DNA of 64,000 nt, taken from positions 19,412-83,411 of the forward strand of contig NZ_AOFQ01000003.1 of assembly GCF_000495915.1 (NCBI RefSeq). Direction: 5' to 3'. Under the pieces are notes generated by a model. It ran no database searches and had not been told where the DNA came from. It was given only the letters and a program-made list of their open reading frames with translations. Below are positions 1 through 12,942 of the stretch, one piece after another. The DNA is from Stutzerimonas chloritidismutans AW-1. GTDB taxonomy: Bacteria; Pseudomonadota; Gammaproteobacteria; Pseudomonadales; Pseudomonadaceae. A program made the translations under genes and the position numbers. Numbering within the stretch: the stretch's first letter is position 1; every line of letters starts with the position of its first letter.

Positions 1-1
1 T

Positions 2-2017
2 TTGCAGCAGTCCGGTCTGGCCGAAGGGGAAATCTTTCAGCAGGCCACGCTCGAGGGTGTACGTAATGAACTGCAGCGCCAGTACGTTGCCCAGGGGCGC
101 TATTCGGCGACCATCGAAACCGAGGTCATTTCGCAGCCGCGTAATCGGGTGGCGTTGAAGATCAAGATCAACGAAGGCTCGGTGGCGGCGATCAAGCACG
201 TCAATATCGTGGGCAATTCTGTCTTCGCGGACGAAGATCTGGTGGATCTGTTCGAGCTGAAGACCACAAACTGGCTGTCGTTCTTCCGCAACGACGACAA
301 GTACGCGCGTGAAAAGCTCTCCGGTGACCTGGAACGCCTGCGCTCGTATTACCTGGATCGCGGTTACATCAACATGGATATCACCTCGACCCAGGTATCC
401 ATAACGCCAGACAAGAAGCACGTCTATGTCACCGTGAACATCGACGAAGGCGAGCGCTATACCGTGCGCGATGTCAAGCTGAGCGGTGATCTCAAGGTTC
501 CGCAGGAAGAGATCGAGGCGCTGTTGCTGGCAAAAGAAGGTCAGGTGTTCTCGCGCAAGGTGATGACCACCACCTCCGAGCTGATTACACGGCGCTTGGG
601 TAACGAAGGCTATACCTTTGCCAACGTCAACGGTGTTCCTGAAGCTCACGACGAAGACAATACGGTGTCGATCACGTTCGTCGTCGATCCGGGTAAGCGT
701 GCGTACGTCAATCGCGTCAATTTCCGCGGGAATACCAAGACCGAAGATGAAGTGCTGCGTCGCGAGATGCGCCAGATGGAAGGTGGTTGGGCGTCGACCT
801 ATTTGATCGACCAATCCAAGACTCGTCTCGAGCGCCTGGGCTTCTTCAAGGAAGTGAACGTAGAAACGCCGCAGGTGCCAGGTACGGACGACCAGATCGA
901 CGTCAACTACAGCGTCGAGGAGCAACCGTCCGGTTCGATCATGGCCAGCATCGGTTTTGCGCAAAACGCAGGCCTGATTCTGGGTGGCTCCATCAGCCAG
1001 AACAACTTCCTCGGTACCGGGAACCGGGTCTCCCTGGGCTTGACTCGCAGCGAATACCAGACGCGTTACAACTTCGGTTTCGTCGACCCCTACTGGACCG
1101 AAGACGGTGTCAGCCTGGGGTATAACGCCTTCTATCGCACCACCGATTACGACGAACTCGATTACGACGTTTCCAGTTATTCGGTGGATAGCCTTGGTGG
1201 CGGCATCAACATCGGCTACCCGATCAGCGAGACGTCTCGACTGTCATTCGGCCTGACTGTGCAGCAGGATGATCTTGATACTGGCCGTTATACCGTGGAC
1301 GAGATCTTCGACTTCATGGAGGAGGAGGGCGACAGCTTCCTCAACTTCAAGGCATCTGCAGGTTGGTCCGAGTCGACCCTCAATCGCGGCGTGCTCGCAA
1401 CTCGCGGCCATTCGCAGAGCCTGGTATTCGAAAGTACTATTCCGGGTAGCGACCTGTCTTTCTACAAACTCGACTACAACGGCCAGCTGTTCGTACCGAT
1501 GAGCAAGGATTACACCCTGCGCATGCATACGCGCCTGGGTTACGGGGACGCCTATGGCTCGACCTCGAGCCTGCCGTTCTACGAGCATTACTATGCCGGC
1601 GGCTTCAATTCGGTACGCGGCTTCGAGGATAGCAGTCTCGGCCCTCGTAGCACGCCGAGTGACGGGTCGCGCCCAGGCACCATCGCCGACCCGGATCAGG
1701 ATCCTCTGCCGTTCGGTGGTAACGTACTCATCCAGGGGGGCTTGGAAGTGCTGTTCCCCATGCCGTTCGTCAAGGATCAGCGCTCGCTGCGTACCTCGGT
1801 GTTCTGGGACGTAGGTAATGTGTACAACACCAATTGCCCAACAGAGTCGAGTAATTGCAGCGATATCGACTTCGGCGATATGGCCAGCTCGGTGGGTGTA
1901 GGTCTGACCTGGATTACCGCAATGGGCCCGCTGAGCTTCAGTCTGGCTATGCCGGTGGTCAAGCCGGACGAGGCCGATACTCAGGTATTCCAGTTCTCGC
2001 TGGGACAAACGTTCTAA
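2..2017 (+). CDS. bamA: Outer membrane protein assembly factor BamA (5' end outside window)
   Basis: BamA is the core of the BAM complex that folds and inserts beta-barrel proteins into the outer membrane. The 671 residues seen start inside the POTRA region; compared with the roughly 800-residue family, about 120 N-terminal residues (signal peptide and first POTRA) lie before the window. Remaining POTRA domains run to about residue 310 and the 16-strand barrel follows. The conserved VRGF motif of loop 6 is near residue 537, and the protein ends in Phe (GQTF), the usual outer-membrane beta-signal. skp follows after about 50 bases, then the lipid A genes, as in other gammaproteobacteria. Confidence 0.97.
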   Translation: MQQSGLAEGEIFQQATLEGVRNELQRQYVAQGRYSATIETEVISQPRNRVALKIKINEGSVAAIKHVNIVGNSVFADEDLVDLFELKTTNWLSFFRNDDKYAREKLSGDLERLRSYYLDRGYINMDITSTQVSITPDKKHVYVTVNIDEGERYTVRDVKLSGDLKVPQEEIEALLLAKEGQVFSRKVMTTTSELITRRLGNEGYTFANVNGVPEAHDEDNTVSITFVVDPGKRAYVNRVNFRGNTKTEDEVLRREMRQMEGGWASTYLIDQSKTRLERLGFFKEVNVETPQVPGTDDQIDVNYSVEEQPSGSIMASIGFAQNAGLILGGSISQNNFLGTGNRVSLGLTRSEYQTRYNFGFVDPYWTEDGVSLGYNAFYRTTDYDELDYDVSSYSVDSLGGGINIGYPISETSRLSFGLTVQQDDLDTGRYTVDEIFDFMEEEGDSFLNFKASAGWSESTLNRGVLATRGHSQSLVFESTIPGSDLSFYKLDYNGQLFVPMSKDYTLRMHTRLGYGDAYGSTSSLPFYEHYYAGGFNSVRGFEDSSLGPRSTPSDGSRPGTIADPDQDPLPFGGNVLIQGGLEVLFPMPFVKDQRSLRTSVFWDVGNVYNTNCPTESSNCSDIDFGDMASSVGVGLTWITAMGPLSFSLAMPVVKPDEADTQVFQFSLGQTF

Positions 2018-2065
2018 CATTGCGGCGTGATGCCTCAGTGCTTTCTTTCAGGAGTGGTGTTTACC

Positions 2066-2569
2066 GTGCGTAAGTTGACTCAACTGTTTCTCGTCGTTGC
2101 CGCGCTGGTAGCGACCCCAGCATTTGCCGAAATGAAGATCGCCGTCATGAACTATCAGATGGCGCTGCTTGAGTCGGATGCGGCCAAACGTTACGCGGTC
2201 GACGCGGAGAAGAAGTTCGGCCCCCAACTGAGCAAGCTGAAAACACTCGAAAGCGACGCCAAGCGTATTCAGGATCGCCTGGTCAAGGACGGTGACAAGA
2301 TGCAGCAGGCCGAGCGTGAACGTCTGGAGCTCGAATTCAAGCAAAAGGCACGTGACTTCCAGTTCCAGTCCAAGGAATTGAACGAGGCAAAGGCTGTGGC
2401 GGATCGGGACATGCTCAAGCAGCTCAAGCCGAAGCTTGATCAGGCTGTCGAAGAAGTCATCAAGAAGGGCAACTACGACCTGGTGTTCGAGCGTGGTGCC
2501 GTGGTGGATGTCAAACCGCAGTTCGATATCACCCGCCAGGTCATCGAGCGCATGAATCAGCTGCGCTGA
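2066..2569 (+). CDS. skp: Periplasmic chaperone Skp (OmpH)
   Basis: Skp holds unfolded outer-membrane proteins in the periplasm on their way to BamA. I chose the GTG at 2066: it has an AGGAG-type ribosome site at about 2050-2055 and gives a clean signal peptide ([21 protein letters not shown], cut before EMKIAV). An upstream in-frame ATG at 2027 would put a 13-residue tail in front of this signal. The mature protein has the long charged helical arms typical of OmpH (about residues 40-120). It lies between bamA and lpxD, one base before the latter. Confidence 0.95.
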   Translation: MRKLTQLFLVVAALVATPAFAEMKIAVMNYQMALLESDAAKRYAVDAEKKFGPQLSKLKTLESDAKRIQDRLVKDGDKMQQAERERLELEFKQKARDFQFQSKELNEAKAVADRDMLKQLKPKLDQAVEEVIKKGNYDLVFERGAVVDVKPQFDITRQVIERMNQLR

Positions 2570-2570
2570 T

Positions 2571-3629
2571 ATGGCAGGCGCAGTCTATACACTCGGCCAG
2601 CTGGCCGAGGAACTGGGTGGCACCCTGCGCGGCGATGCTGACCAGACTATTAGAGGGCTCGCTACCCTGCAGGAGGCGGGCCCGGCGCATTTGAGCTTCC
2701 TTGCCAATGCTCAGTATCGCAAGTACCTGTCGACCACCCAGGCCGCCGCGGTGTTGTTGGCTCCCGCTGATGCTGAAGGCTACGAAGGCGCGGCAATTGT
2801 CGTTAGCGACCCCTATCTGGCTTATGCGCGCGCGTCGCACCTGTTCGAGACTCGACCGGTAGCGAATAGCGGCATTCACCCGACGGCGGTGGTCGCTGCC
2901 GATGCTTATGTAGTTTCGTCGGCCAGTATTGGTCCCTATGTGGTGATCGAGTCCGGCGCAACCATCGAGGCGGATGTGGTGATCGGTGCGCAGTCATTCG
3001 TCGGCGCCCGTAGCCGAATCGGCGCTGGCGGGCGACTCGCACCGCGAGTCACGCTTTATCACGACGTGCAGATCGGTAAGCGCGTGGTGATCCAGTCCGG
3101 TGCCGTGATCGGTGGTGAGGGGTTCGGCTTCGCCAAGGAAAAAGGTGCCTGGCAGAAGATCGCTCAAATCGGCGGTGTGCGTATCGGAGATGATGTGGAG
3201 ATTGGCTCGAATACCACCATCGACCGCGGCGCCCTTTCCGATACGCTGATTGGCAACGGCGTGAAGCTAGATAATCAGATCATGATCGCGCACAACGTGC
3301 AGATCGGTGACAACACGGCGATGGCTGGCTGTGCCGGCATCTCCGGTAGCACCAAGATCGGACGCAATTGCATGATCGCCGGTGGCGTCGGCATGGTTGG
3401 GCACATCGAAGTGTGCGACAACGTGTTCGTGACGGGTATGACGATGGTCACGCGCTCGATCACGGAACCCGGAAGCTACTCCTCGGGCACGGCGATGCAG
3501 AATGCTGCCGATTGGAGAAAGAGTGCGGCGCGTATTCGTCAGTTGGATGACATGGCTCGCCGGCTGCAACAGCTGGAGAAAAGCCTGGCTACCGTGACTC
3601 AGGGTCAGAATCCGGCTTCTGATGCCTGA
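2571..3629 (+). CDS. lpxD: UDP-3-O-(3-hydroxyacyl)glucosamine N-acyltransferase LpxD
   Basis: LpxD adds the second (N-linked) hydroxyacyl chain in lipid A synthesis, using acyl-ACP. The 352-residue protein has an N-terminal uridine-binding domain (about 1-100), then a left-handed beta-helix of hexapeptide repeats (I-G-x-x-x-x pattern, about 110-310) and a C-terminal helix ([11 protein letters not shown]). The conserved stretch with the catalytic His is visible around [16 protein letters not shown]. The ATG follows the skp stop by one base, so it is probably translationally coupled. Confidence 0.97.
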   Translation: MAGAVYTLGQLAEELGGTLRGDADQTIRGLATLQEAGPAHLSFLANAQYRKYLSTTQAAAVLLAPADAEGYEGAAIVVSDPYLAYARASHLFETRPVANSGIHPTAVVAADAYVVSSASIGPYVVIESGATIEADVVIGAQSFVGARSRIGAGGRLAPRVTLYHDVQIGKRVVIQSGAVIGGEGFGFAKEKGAWQKIAQIGGVRIGDDVEIGSNTTIDRGALSDTLIGNGVKLDNQIMIAHNVQIGDNTAMAGCAGISGSTKIGRNCMIAGGVGMVGHIEVCDNVFVTGMTMVTRSITEPGSYSSGTAMQNAADWRKSAARIRQLDDMARRLQQLEKSLATVTQGQNPASDA

Positions 3630-3732
3630 GCTTACCGTCTGATCCGGTTTTTTTCGGGGTTAATGCCTGTCAGTGCTCGCGCGGGCTTTCAGCGCAGGCG
3701 GCCCTATACTTTTTTACAGGCTCTTTCCTGAC

Positions 3733-4173
3733 ATGATGGATATCAACGAGATTCGCGAATATTTGCCTCACCGCTACCCGTTCCTGCTGGTGGACCGTGT
3801 GACGGAGATGGACGTCGAGGCCAAGCGCGTTCGTGCCTACAAGAACGTGACCATCAACGAACCGTTCTTCAATGGGCATTTTCCACAGCATCCGATCATG
3901 CCAGGCGTGCTGATCATCGAAGCCATGGCGCAGGCGGCCGGTCTGCTTGGTTTCAAGATGATGGGCGTCAAGCCAGCCGATGGCACGCTTTACTATTTCG
4001 TCGGCTCTGACAAGCTGCGCTTCCGTCAGCCGGTGGTTCCGGGCGATCAGCTGGTGCTGGAAGCTTCCTTCATCAGCGCCAAACGCGGCATCTGGAAGTT
4101 CGATTGTCGTGCGAGCGTCGAGGGCAAGCCGGTCTGCTCGGCAGAAATCATCTGCGCGGAACAGAAGATATGA
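3733..4173 (+). CDS. fabZ: 3-hydroxyacyl-[ACP] dehydratase FabZ
   Basis: FabZ dehydrates 3-hydroxyacyl-ACP in fatty-acid elongation and competes with lipid A synthesis for the same substrate pool. The start at 3733 gives [19 protein letters not shown] and 146 residues, the usual length in Pseudomonas; an upstream in-frame ATG at 3673 would add 20 unlikely residues. The hot-dog fold motif with the catalytic His ([14 protein letters not shown]) and the following Glu ([10 protein letters not shown]) are intact. Its stop overlaps the lpxA start (ATGA). Confidence 0.97.
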   Translation: MMDINEIREYLPHRYPFLLVDRVTEMDVEAKRVRAYKNVTINEPFFNGHFPQHPIMPGVLIIEAMAQAAGLLGFKMMGVKPADGTLYYFVGSDKLRFRQPVVPGDQLVLEASFISAKRGIWKFDCRASVEGKPVCSAEIICAEQKI

Positions 4174-4946
4174 GTTTGATCGACCCTCGCGCCATCATCG
4201 ACCCTGCGGCTCGCTTGGCGGATGACGTCCAGGTCGGCCCATGGTCGATCATTGGTCCGGACGTCGAAATTGGCGAGGGTACGGTGATCGCGTCGCATGT
4301 GGTCATCAAAGGGCCGACCCGTATCGGTCGGCACAATCGCATCTATCAGTTCTCCTCGGTTGGCGAAGATACGCCGGATCTGAAGTACAAGGGTGAGCCG
4401 ACGCGCCTGGTGATTGGCGATCACAACGTGATTCGCGAGGGTGTCACCATCCATCGCGGCACCGTGCAGGATCGCTCCGAAACCACCCTCGGTGATCACA
4501 ACCTGATCATGGCTTATGCTCACATCGGCCACGACAGCGTGATCGCCAATCATTGCATTCTGGTCAACAACACCGCGCTGGCCGGTCACGTCCATGTGGG
4601 CGACTGGGCCATTCTCTCCGGTTACACCCTGGTACATCAGTTCTGCCATATCGGCGCCCATAGTTTTTCCGGCATGGGCACGGCGATCGGCAAGGATGTA
4701 CCGGCATTTGTCACCGTGTTCGGCAATCCGGCGGAGGCGCGCAGCATGAACTTCGAGGGCATGCGTCGTCGTGGCTTCAGCGCCGAAGCCGTTCACGCCC
4801 TGCGCAACGCTTACAAGGTCGTCTACCGCAAGGGGTTGACCGTGGAGGCCGCACTCTCCGAGCTGGCCGAAAGTGCAGCGGCATTCCCCGAGGTTGCGAT
4901 CTTCCGCGACTCGATCCAGGGTTCAACTCGTGGCATCACCCGCTGA
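4170..4946 (+). CDS. lpxA: UDP-N-acetylglucosamine O-acyltransferase LpxA
   Basis: LpxA performs the first step of lipid A synthesis, transferring a 3-hydroxyacyl chain from ACP to UDP-GlcNAc in the cytoplasm. The start at 4170 overlaps the fabZ stop by four bases (ATGA) and gives 258 residues, the family length. Hexapeptide repeats fill about residues 5-190. The catalytic His lies in the conserved [10 protein letters not shown] segment, and the C-terminal helical domain follows ([13 protein letters not shown]). It is part of the tightly packed lpx operon. Confidence 0.97.
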   Translation: MSLIDPRAIIDPAARLADDVQVGPWSIIGPDVEIGEGTVIASHVVIKGPTRIGRHNRIYQFSSVGEDTPDLKYKGEPTRLVIGDHNVIREGVTIHRGTVQDRSETTLGDHNLIMAYAHIGHDSVIANHCILVNNTALAGHVHVGDWAILSGYTLVHQFCHIGAHSFSGMGTAIGKDVPAFVTVFGNPAEARSMNFEGMRRRGFSAEAVHALRNAYKVVYRKGLTVEAALSELAESAAAFPEVAIFRDSIQGSTRGITR

Positions 4947-4947
4947 G

Positions 4948-6081
4948 ATGAACCGGCCGCTCAGGGTTGCCTTGGTAGCCGGGGAGTCCTCCGGTGACAT
5001 CCTTGGTGCGGGCCTGATGCAGGCGCTGAAGGCTCAGCACGCGAATGTCGAATTCATCGGGGTCGGCGGCTCGCGCATGCAGGCCGAAGGGTTGCAGTCG
5101 TACTTTCCGCTCGAGCGTCTGGCAGTGATGGGCCTGGTCGAAGTGCTCGGCCGTTTGCCGGAGCTGCTGGCCCGCCGCAAACGCCTGGTGGACACGCTGA
5201 TCCAGCAGCGGCCGGATGTATTCATCGGCATCGACGCACCGGATTTCAATCTCGGGCTTGAGCTCAAGCTGCGCCGCGCCGGAATCAAGACCGTGCACTA
5301 CGTCAGTCCGTCGGTCTGGGCCTGGCGTCAGAAGCGGGTGCTGAAGATCCGTGACGCCTGCGATCTGATGCTCACGCTGTTTCCGTTCGAGGCCAGGTTC
5401 TACGACGAGCACCAGGTACCGGTTCGCTTCGTCGGTCATCCCCTGGCTGATGCCATTCCGCTTTGCGCCGATCGTGCCGCGGCACGGCAAGCGCTCGGAT
5501 TGCCAGCGGATGGCCTGGTCGTCGCGCTGATGCCCGGTAGCAGGGGCGGCGAAGTCGCTCGCCTGGGGGATCTTTTCCTTTCCGCTGCCGAGCGGTTGCG
5601 CGCCATGCGTCCCGGGATTCGTTTTGTCATGCCTTGCGCCAGCCCCGAGCGGCGGCTGCAGCTTGAGCAGATGCTGGTTACGCGTGATTTACCGCTGACC
5701 CTGCTCGATGGCCGGTCCCATGAGGCATTGGCCGCCTGCAACGCCGTGTTGATTGCTTCCGGTACGGCAACGCTTGAGGCGCTGTTGTTCAAACGTCCTA
5801 TGGTGGTTGCCTACAGCGTAGCGCCAATGACTTACCGCATCCTCCGGCGGCTGGTGAAGAGCCCCTATGTTGCGCTTCCCAACCTGCTGGCCCAGCGTCT
5901 GCTGGTTCCCGAGTTGCTGCAGGACGCCGCTACCCCCGAAGCGCTTGCGCAGTCTCTGTCGCCACTGCTGGACGATGGTGACGTGCAAACCGAAGGCTTC
6001 GACAGTATTCATCGCACCCTGCGTTGCGATGCGTCGAGTCAGGCCGCCGATGCCGTGTTGCGCCTGGTTGGAGTTCGTTGA
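4948..6081 (+). CDS. lpxB: Lipid-A-disaccharide synthase LpxB
   Basis: LpxB is a GT-B fold (GT19) glycosyltransferase that joins lipid X to UDP-diacylglucosamine to form the lipid A disaccharide. The N-terminal [18 protein letters not shown] and the C-terminal [18 protein letters not shown] signatures are clear. The ATG at 4948 gives 377 residues. A GTG at 4930, overlapping the end of lpxA, would add six residues and cannot be excluded. The stop overlaps the rnhB start by one base (TGATG). Confidence 0.96.
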   Translation: MNRPLRVALVAGESSGDILGAGLMQALKAQHANVEFIGVGGSRMQAEGLQSYFPLERLAVMGLVEVLGRLPELLARRKRLVDTLIQQRPDVFIGIDAPDFNLGLELKLRRAGIKTVHYVSPSVWAWRQKRVLKIRDACDLMLTLFPFEARFYDEHQVPVRFVGHPLADAIPLCADRAAARQALGLPADGLVVALMPGSRGGEVARLGDLFLSAAERLRAMRPGIRFVMPCASPERRLQLEQMLVTRDLPLTLLDGRSHEALAACNAVLIASGTATLEALLFKRPMVVAYSVAPMTYRILRRLVKSPYVALPNLLAQRLLVPELLQDAATPEALAQSLSPLLDDGDVQTEGFDSIHRTLRCDASSQAADAVLRLVGVR

Positions 6082-6719
6082 TGCAGTTCGGACTCGATTT
6101 CAATCTGGTCGAAGAGCTGGTTGCCGGCGTCGACGAGGTCGGGCGCGGGCCGCTGTGTGGTCCTGTAGTGACCGCTGCAGTGATCCTCGATCCGGCGCGT
6201 CCGATCAAAGGCCTCAACGACTCGAAAAAGCTGAGCGAAGCCCGTCGTGAAGCGTTGTTCGACGAGATCTGCGAAAAGGCGGTGGCGTGGTGCATTGCCC
6301 GAGCGGAGGTCGAAGAGATCGATCAGCTGAATATCCTTCACGCCACGATGCTCGCCATGCAGCGTGCGGTTGATGGACTGAGTGTCACGCCGCGGCTGGC
6401 ACTCATCGATGGCAATCGCTGCCCTCAGCTGAACGTGCCCAGCGCACCGGTGATCCAGGGCGACGGTCAGGTGCCGGCTATCGCTGCGGCATCCATCCTG
6501 GCCAAGGTCAGTCGTGACCGCGAAATGCAGGCCCTGGATCTCTGCTATCCGGGTTATGGGCTGGCCGGGCACAAGGGTTATCCGACTCCAAGCCATCTGG
6601 AAGCGCTTCGTCGGCTAGGACCAACGCCCATTCATCGGCGCTCTTTCGCCCCCGTGCGTACGCTGCTTGAGCAGGCAGTTGTCGAGACCGACATCCCGGC
6701 CAGCGTGCTGCTGGTCTAG
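6081..6719 (+). CDS. rnhB: Ribonuclease HII
   Basis: RNase HII removes ribonucleotides and RNA from RNA-DNA hybrids. The start at 6081 ([23 protein letters not shown]) overlaps the lpxB stop by one base and gives 212 residues. The metal-binding residues are in [11 protein letters not shown] (Asp-Glu), ALIDGN and the later AKVSRDREM segment. The link of rnhB to lpxB upstream and dnaE downstream is the standard gammaproteobacterial order. Confidence 0.96.
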   Translation: MQFGLDFNLVEELVAGVDEVGRGPLCGPVVTAAVILDPARPIKGLNDSKKLSEARREALFDEICEKAVAWCIARAEVEEIDQLNILHATMLAMQRAVDGLSVTPRLALIDGNRCPQLNVPSAPVIQGDGQVPAIAAASILAKVSRDREMQALDLCYPGYGLAGHKGYPTPSHLEALRRLGPTPIHRRSFAPVRTLLEQAVVETDIPASVLLV

Positions 6720-6874
6720 CGGGTAACTGTACGCGGGCCAGCCAGGTGCTTCATGAGGTCCTGGGCCGCCGAACACCCTTTTACCGTGTCGGCTACCGTT
6801 AGCGCGGTCGCCAGCCCGTCCGTGCTTTCCGGTACAATTCCGCGCTTGTCGTTCTGCCAGCTCAAGGTCTGTTC

Positions 6875-10396
<3,522 letters not shown>

Positions 10397-10584
10397 CGGC
10401 CAGCATCGAGTTATCGCCAGGAAAACTGGCGCATGACCCGGCCACTACCCAAGCGACCCGATCTTGATCGAGTCATGATTGCGAACATTTTTTGTTCGAC
10501 CTGAATGCGTCCGTCCCGTAAGGTAGGGCGCAAAAAACGGAACAGCTTCCCGGCCCCCCGGCCGTCGACGCATGACGGATGACT

Positions 10585-11535
10585 ATGAACCCGAATTTTC
10601 TCGATTTCGAACAGCCGATCGCCGACCTGCAAGCCAAGATCGAAGAGTTGCGCCTGGTTGGTAATGACAATTCGCTGAACATTGGCGATGAAATCACCCG
10701 CCTGCAGGATAAGAGCGAGTCGCTCACCGAGAGCATCTTCGGCAATCTGACCAGCTGGCAGATCGCACGTTTGGCCCGGCACCCGCAGCGGCCCTACACC
10801 CTCGACTACATCAACCACCTGTTCACCGAGTTCGAAGAACTGCACGGTGATCGCCACTTCTCCGACGACGCCGCCATCGTCGGTGGCATTGCGCGTCTGG
10901 ACGACCAGCCGGTGATGATCATCGGCCACCAGAAGGGCCGTGAAGTCCGCGAGAAGGTACGCCGCAACTTCGGCATGCCGCGTCCGGAGGGCTACCGCAA
11001 GGCATGCCGTCTGATGGAGATGGCCGAGCGCTTCAAGATGCCAATCCTCACCTTCATCGACACCCCCGGCGCTTATCCGGGTATCGACGCCGAAGAGCGC
11101 AACCAGAGCGAAGCCATCGCCTGGAACCTGCGCGTGATGGCGCGGCTGAAAACGCCGATCATCGCCACTGTCATCGGTGAAGGCGGTTCCGGTGGTGCAC
11201 TGGCCATCGGTGTCTGCGACCAGCTGAACATGCTGCAGTACTCCACCTACGCGGTGATCTCGCCGGAAGGCTGCGCCTCGATTCTCTGGCGCACCGCCGA
11301 CAAGGCACCCGAAGCGGCCGACGCCATGGGCGTGACTGCCGAGCGCCTGAAGGACCTCGGGATCGTCGACAAGGTGATTTCCGAGCCCCTGGGCGGCGCG
11401 CATCGCAACCCGGCCGTCACCGCGGCTTCGCTGCGTGACGAACTCAGGACTCAGCTGGAAATGCTCAAGGCGCTGGATACCGACGCGCTGCTGGAGCGCC
11501 GCTACGCGCGCCTGATGAGCTACGGTATCGCCTGA
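10585..11535 (+). CDS. accA: Acetyl-CoA carboxylase carboxyltransferase subunit alpha
   Basis: AccA, with AccD, transfers the carboxyl group from carboxybiotin to acetyl-CoA, giving malonyl-CoA for fatty-acid synthesis. I chose [16 protein letters not shown] at 10585 (316 residues, the Pseudomonas length); the in-frame ATG two codons upstream at 10579 is also possible. The carboxyltransferase glycine-rich motif [12 protein letters not shown] is present. It follows dnaE after 188 bases and is followed by a strong hairpin terminator. Confidence 0.97.
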   Translation: MNPNFLDFEQPIADLQAKIEELRLVGNDNSLNIGDEITRLQDKSESLTESIFGNLTSWQIARLARHPQRPYTLDYINHLFTEFEELHGDRHFSDDAAIVGGIARLDDQPVMIIGHQKGREVREKVRRNFGMPRPEGYRKACRLMEMAERFKMPILTFIDTPGAYPGIDAEERNQSEAIAWNLRVMARLKTPIIATVIGEGGSGGALAIGVCDQLNMLQYSTYAVISPEGCASILWRTADKAPEAADAMGVTAERLKDLGIVDKVISEPLGGAHRNPAVTAASLRDELRTQLEMLKALDTDALLERRYARLMSYGIA

Positions 11536-11560
11536 TCGGATGCCGTTTTGTCCGCTGCAG

Positions 11561-11588
11561 AAACCCCGCCTACCCGGCGTGGTTTTTC
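11561..11588 (+). terminator. Intrinsic terminator after accA
   Basis: Inverted arms AAACCCCGCC and GGCGTGGTTT pair over nine positions with one mismatch and a five-base loop, followed by TT. It sits 25 bases after the accA stop. Confidence 0.8.
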
Positions 11589-11677
11589 GTTTCCGGGCCT
11601 GTTCAGACGGGGTCCAGCAACAGGCGCAGCGGCATCATCGGCGAGCGCTGAACCCCTGGCGTATGTAGCTTTATAGG

Positions 11678-11692
11678 GCGGGTGAAACCCGC
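11678..11692. repeat. REP-like short palindrome
   Basis: GCGGGT-GAA-ACCCGC, a perfect six-base inverted repeat. The same arms with a different three-base loop recur at 11798-11812. Such intergenic palindromes are common in Pseudomonas. Confidence 0.55.
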
Positions 11693-11718
11693 GCGGTTAC
11701 ACCTCACCGCCCGACAAA

Positions 11719-11752
11719 CGAAACCCTGCCTCGCGGCGGGGTTTCGTTTTTT
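11719..11752 (+). terminator. Intrinsic terminator-like hairpin
   Basis: CGAAACCCTGCC and GGCGGGGTTTCG form a 12-base stem (one G-T pair) with a four-base loop, followed by six T. It lies between accA and the convergent porin gene and may be a second terminator for accA. Confidence 0.75.
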
Positions 11753-11797
11753 CTGGGCCTTGCATCGCTCTTACAACAAGGCGGAGGGCCACGTTCG

Positions 11798-11812
11798 GCG
11801 GGTGTCACCCGC
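11798..11812. repeat. REP-like short palindrome (second copy)
   Basis: GCGGGT-GTC-ACCCGC, with the same arms as the palindrome at 11678-11692. The rest of the 11536-11876 spacer holds no gene that I can see. Confidence 0.55.
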
Positions 11813-11876
11813 TCTACGTCCTGCAGACCATGCGACACGTGACTGGGTCAGGCCTTTGTTGCGGTCCCGACAGGAG

Positions 11877-12599
11877 TTACAAGCTCTTCGAAACCGAAAC
11901 CACGAAGGTCGCGTCGCAGTAGTCGTCCTTGCCGACGAAGCCTGCGCATTCGCTGCCGCTCAAGCTGGTGTCGGAGTAGGTCAGGCCGAAGTCCAGACCG
12001 GCCATGGTCTTGCTCAGGCCGACCGACCAGTCGTTGTAGGTATCGTCGTTGCCGAAGGTGGCGTCCTTGAAATCGTACTTGCCGTACTGCAGGGCCAGAC
12101 CGACGTCGTAGGGCAGGGCGTATTCGTAGCCGAGATAGGAGTACAGGGTGGTGTCGTCGCCGGCGAAGTCGTCGGAGTAGGCCGCGCCGGCCGTGAAGCC
12201 GTAGGCGCTCAGGCTGCCGTAGTACTCGCTGAAGTTCAGCGCGCTTTCGCCCGGGTAGTCGTACTTGATCCAGCCCAGATCGTAGGAGATGTTCTCGGTG
12301 ATGTTGTTACCGAAGCCCAGGTAGTAGTCGAATTCCACCGAGGCGTCACCGCCGAAGTCGACGTTGGACGCCCAGGTGCCAACGTACAGGCCGCTCTCGT
12401 GGGCTACGTCCAGACCGCCCTGGATGGCGCCGTTGCCCTGGGTTTGCGAGATACCGCGGAACATGTAGTCCGAGGTCAGGCCGACGTTCATGCTGACGTC
12501 GAAGTCGCCAACGGGGCTGGAGACGGTTTCCGCGACGGCGAAGCTGCTGGCAGTCACGGCGCTGGCGGCGGCGATGGCGAGGGTCAGTTTCTTGAGCAT
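11877..12599 (-). CDS. TorF-family putative outer-membrane porin (Gcw_chp type)
   Basis: A 240-residue outer-membrane beta-barrel. It has a signal peptide (MLKKLTLAIAAASAVTASSFAVA), then repeated amphipathic strands rich in Tyr, Gly and Asp. The family signature near the start of the mature protein, GLTSDYMFRGISQTQGNGAIQGGLD, is typical of TIGR02001 (TorF/Gcw_chp) proteins, and the protein ends SVSKSL. In several pseudomonads this family sits next to glnK-amtB and is nitrogen-regulated; here it stands alone but has a sigma-54 promoter. The transported substrate is not known from the sequence. Confidence 0.88.
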   Translation of the reverse strand: MLKKLTLAIAAASAVTASSFAVAETVSSPVGDFDVSMNVGLTSDYMFRGISQTQGNGAIQGGLDVAHESGLYVGTWASNVDFGGDASVEFDYYLGFGNNITENISYDLGWIKYDYPGESALNFSEYYGSLSAYGFTAGAAYSDDFAGDDTTLYSYLGYEYALPYDVGLALQYGKYDFKDATFGNDDTYNDWSVGLSKTMAGLDFGLTYSDTSLSGSECAGFVGKDDYCDATFVVSVSKSL

Positions 12600-12688
12600 G
12601 GTGGTATGTCCCTAAAGGTGGCGCCGGGTATTCAGTAGCCCGGCTGGTAAGTCAGCAACAGCTTTTGGAATAAGCTGAGCGGACTTTT

Positions 12689-12703
12689 GCATTTCCCTTG
12701 CCA
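12689..12703 (-). promoter_or_regulatory. Sigma-54 (RpoN) promoter for the TorF-like porin
   Basis: On the minus strand the sequence is TGGCAAGGGAAATGC. It carries the invariant GG at -24 and GC at -12, separated by exactly ten bases, and most of the TGGCAC-N5-TTGC consensus. It lies about 90 bases upstream of the porin ATG. A weak match to the NtrC site, TGCACTGTTTTGGAGCG, lies about 90 bases further upstream at 12790-12806. Confidence 0.7.
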
Positions 12704-12942
12704 ACTACGAGAAAGCCAACGATTACAGAGGCCTAGCTCGAATTTGAATGCCTCGATCTGTTTGCGGCGATCTCAGATAGCCATGGGTGTGCACTGTTTT
12801 GGAGCGGCGCGGTGCGGAGGGCGTCAACGAAGGTGCGCCGCTGTGTTTGCGTCGTGCTCTTGAAAGGTGCGCACCGCTGGCGGCTGTAGTCGTGGCGTGC
12901 GCTGCCTTATGCTGGCCGCCTTGCCTGAATGAGTCGATTTCC

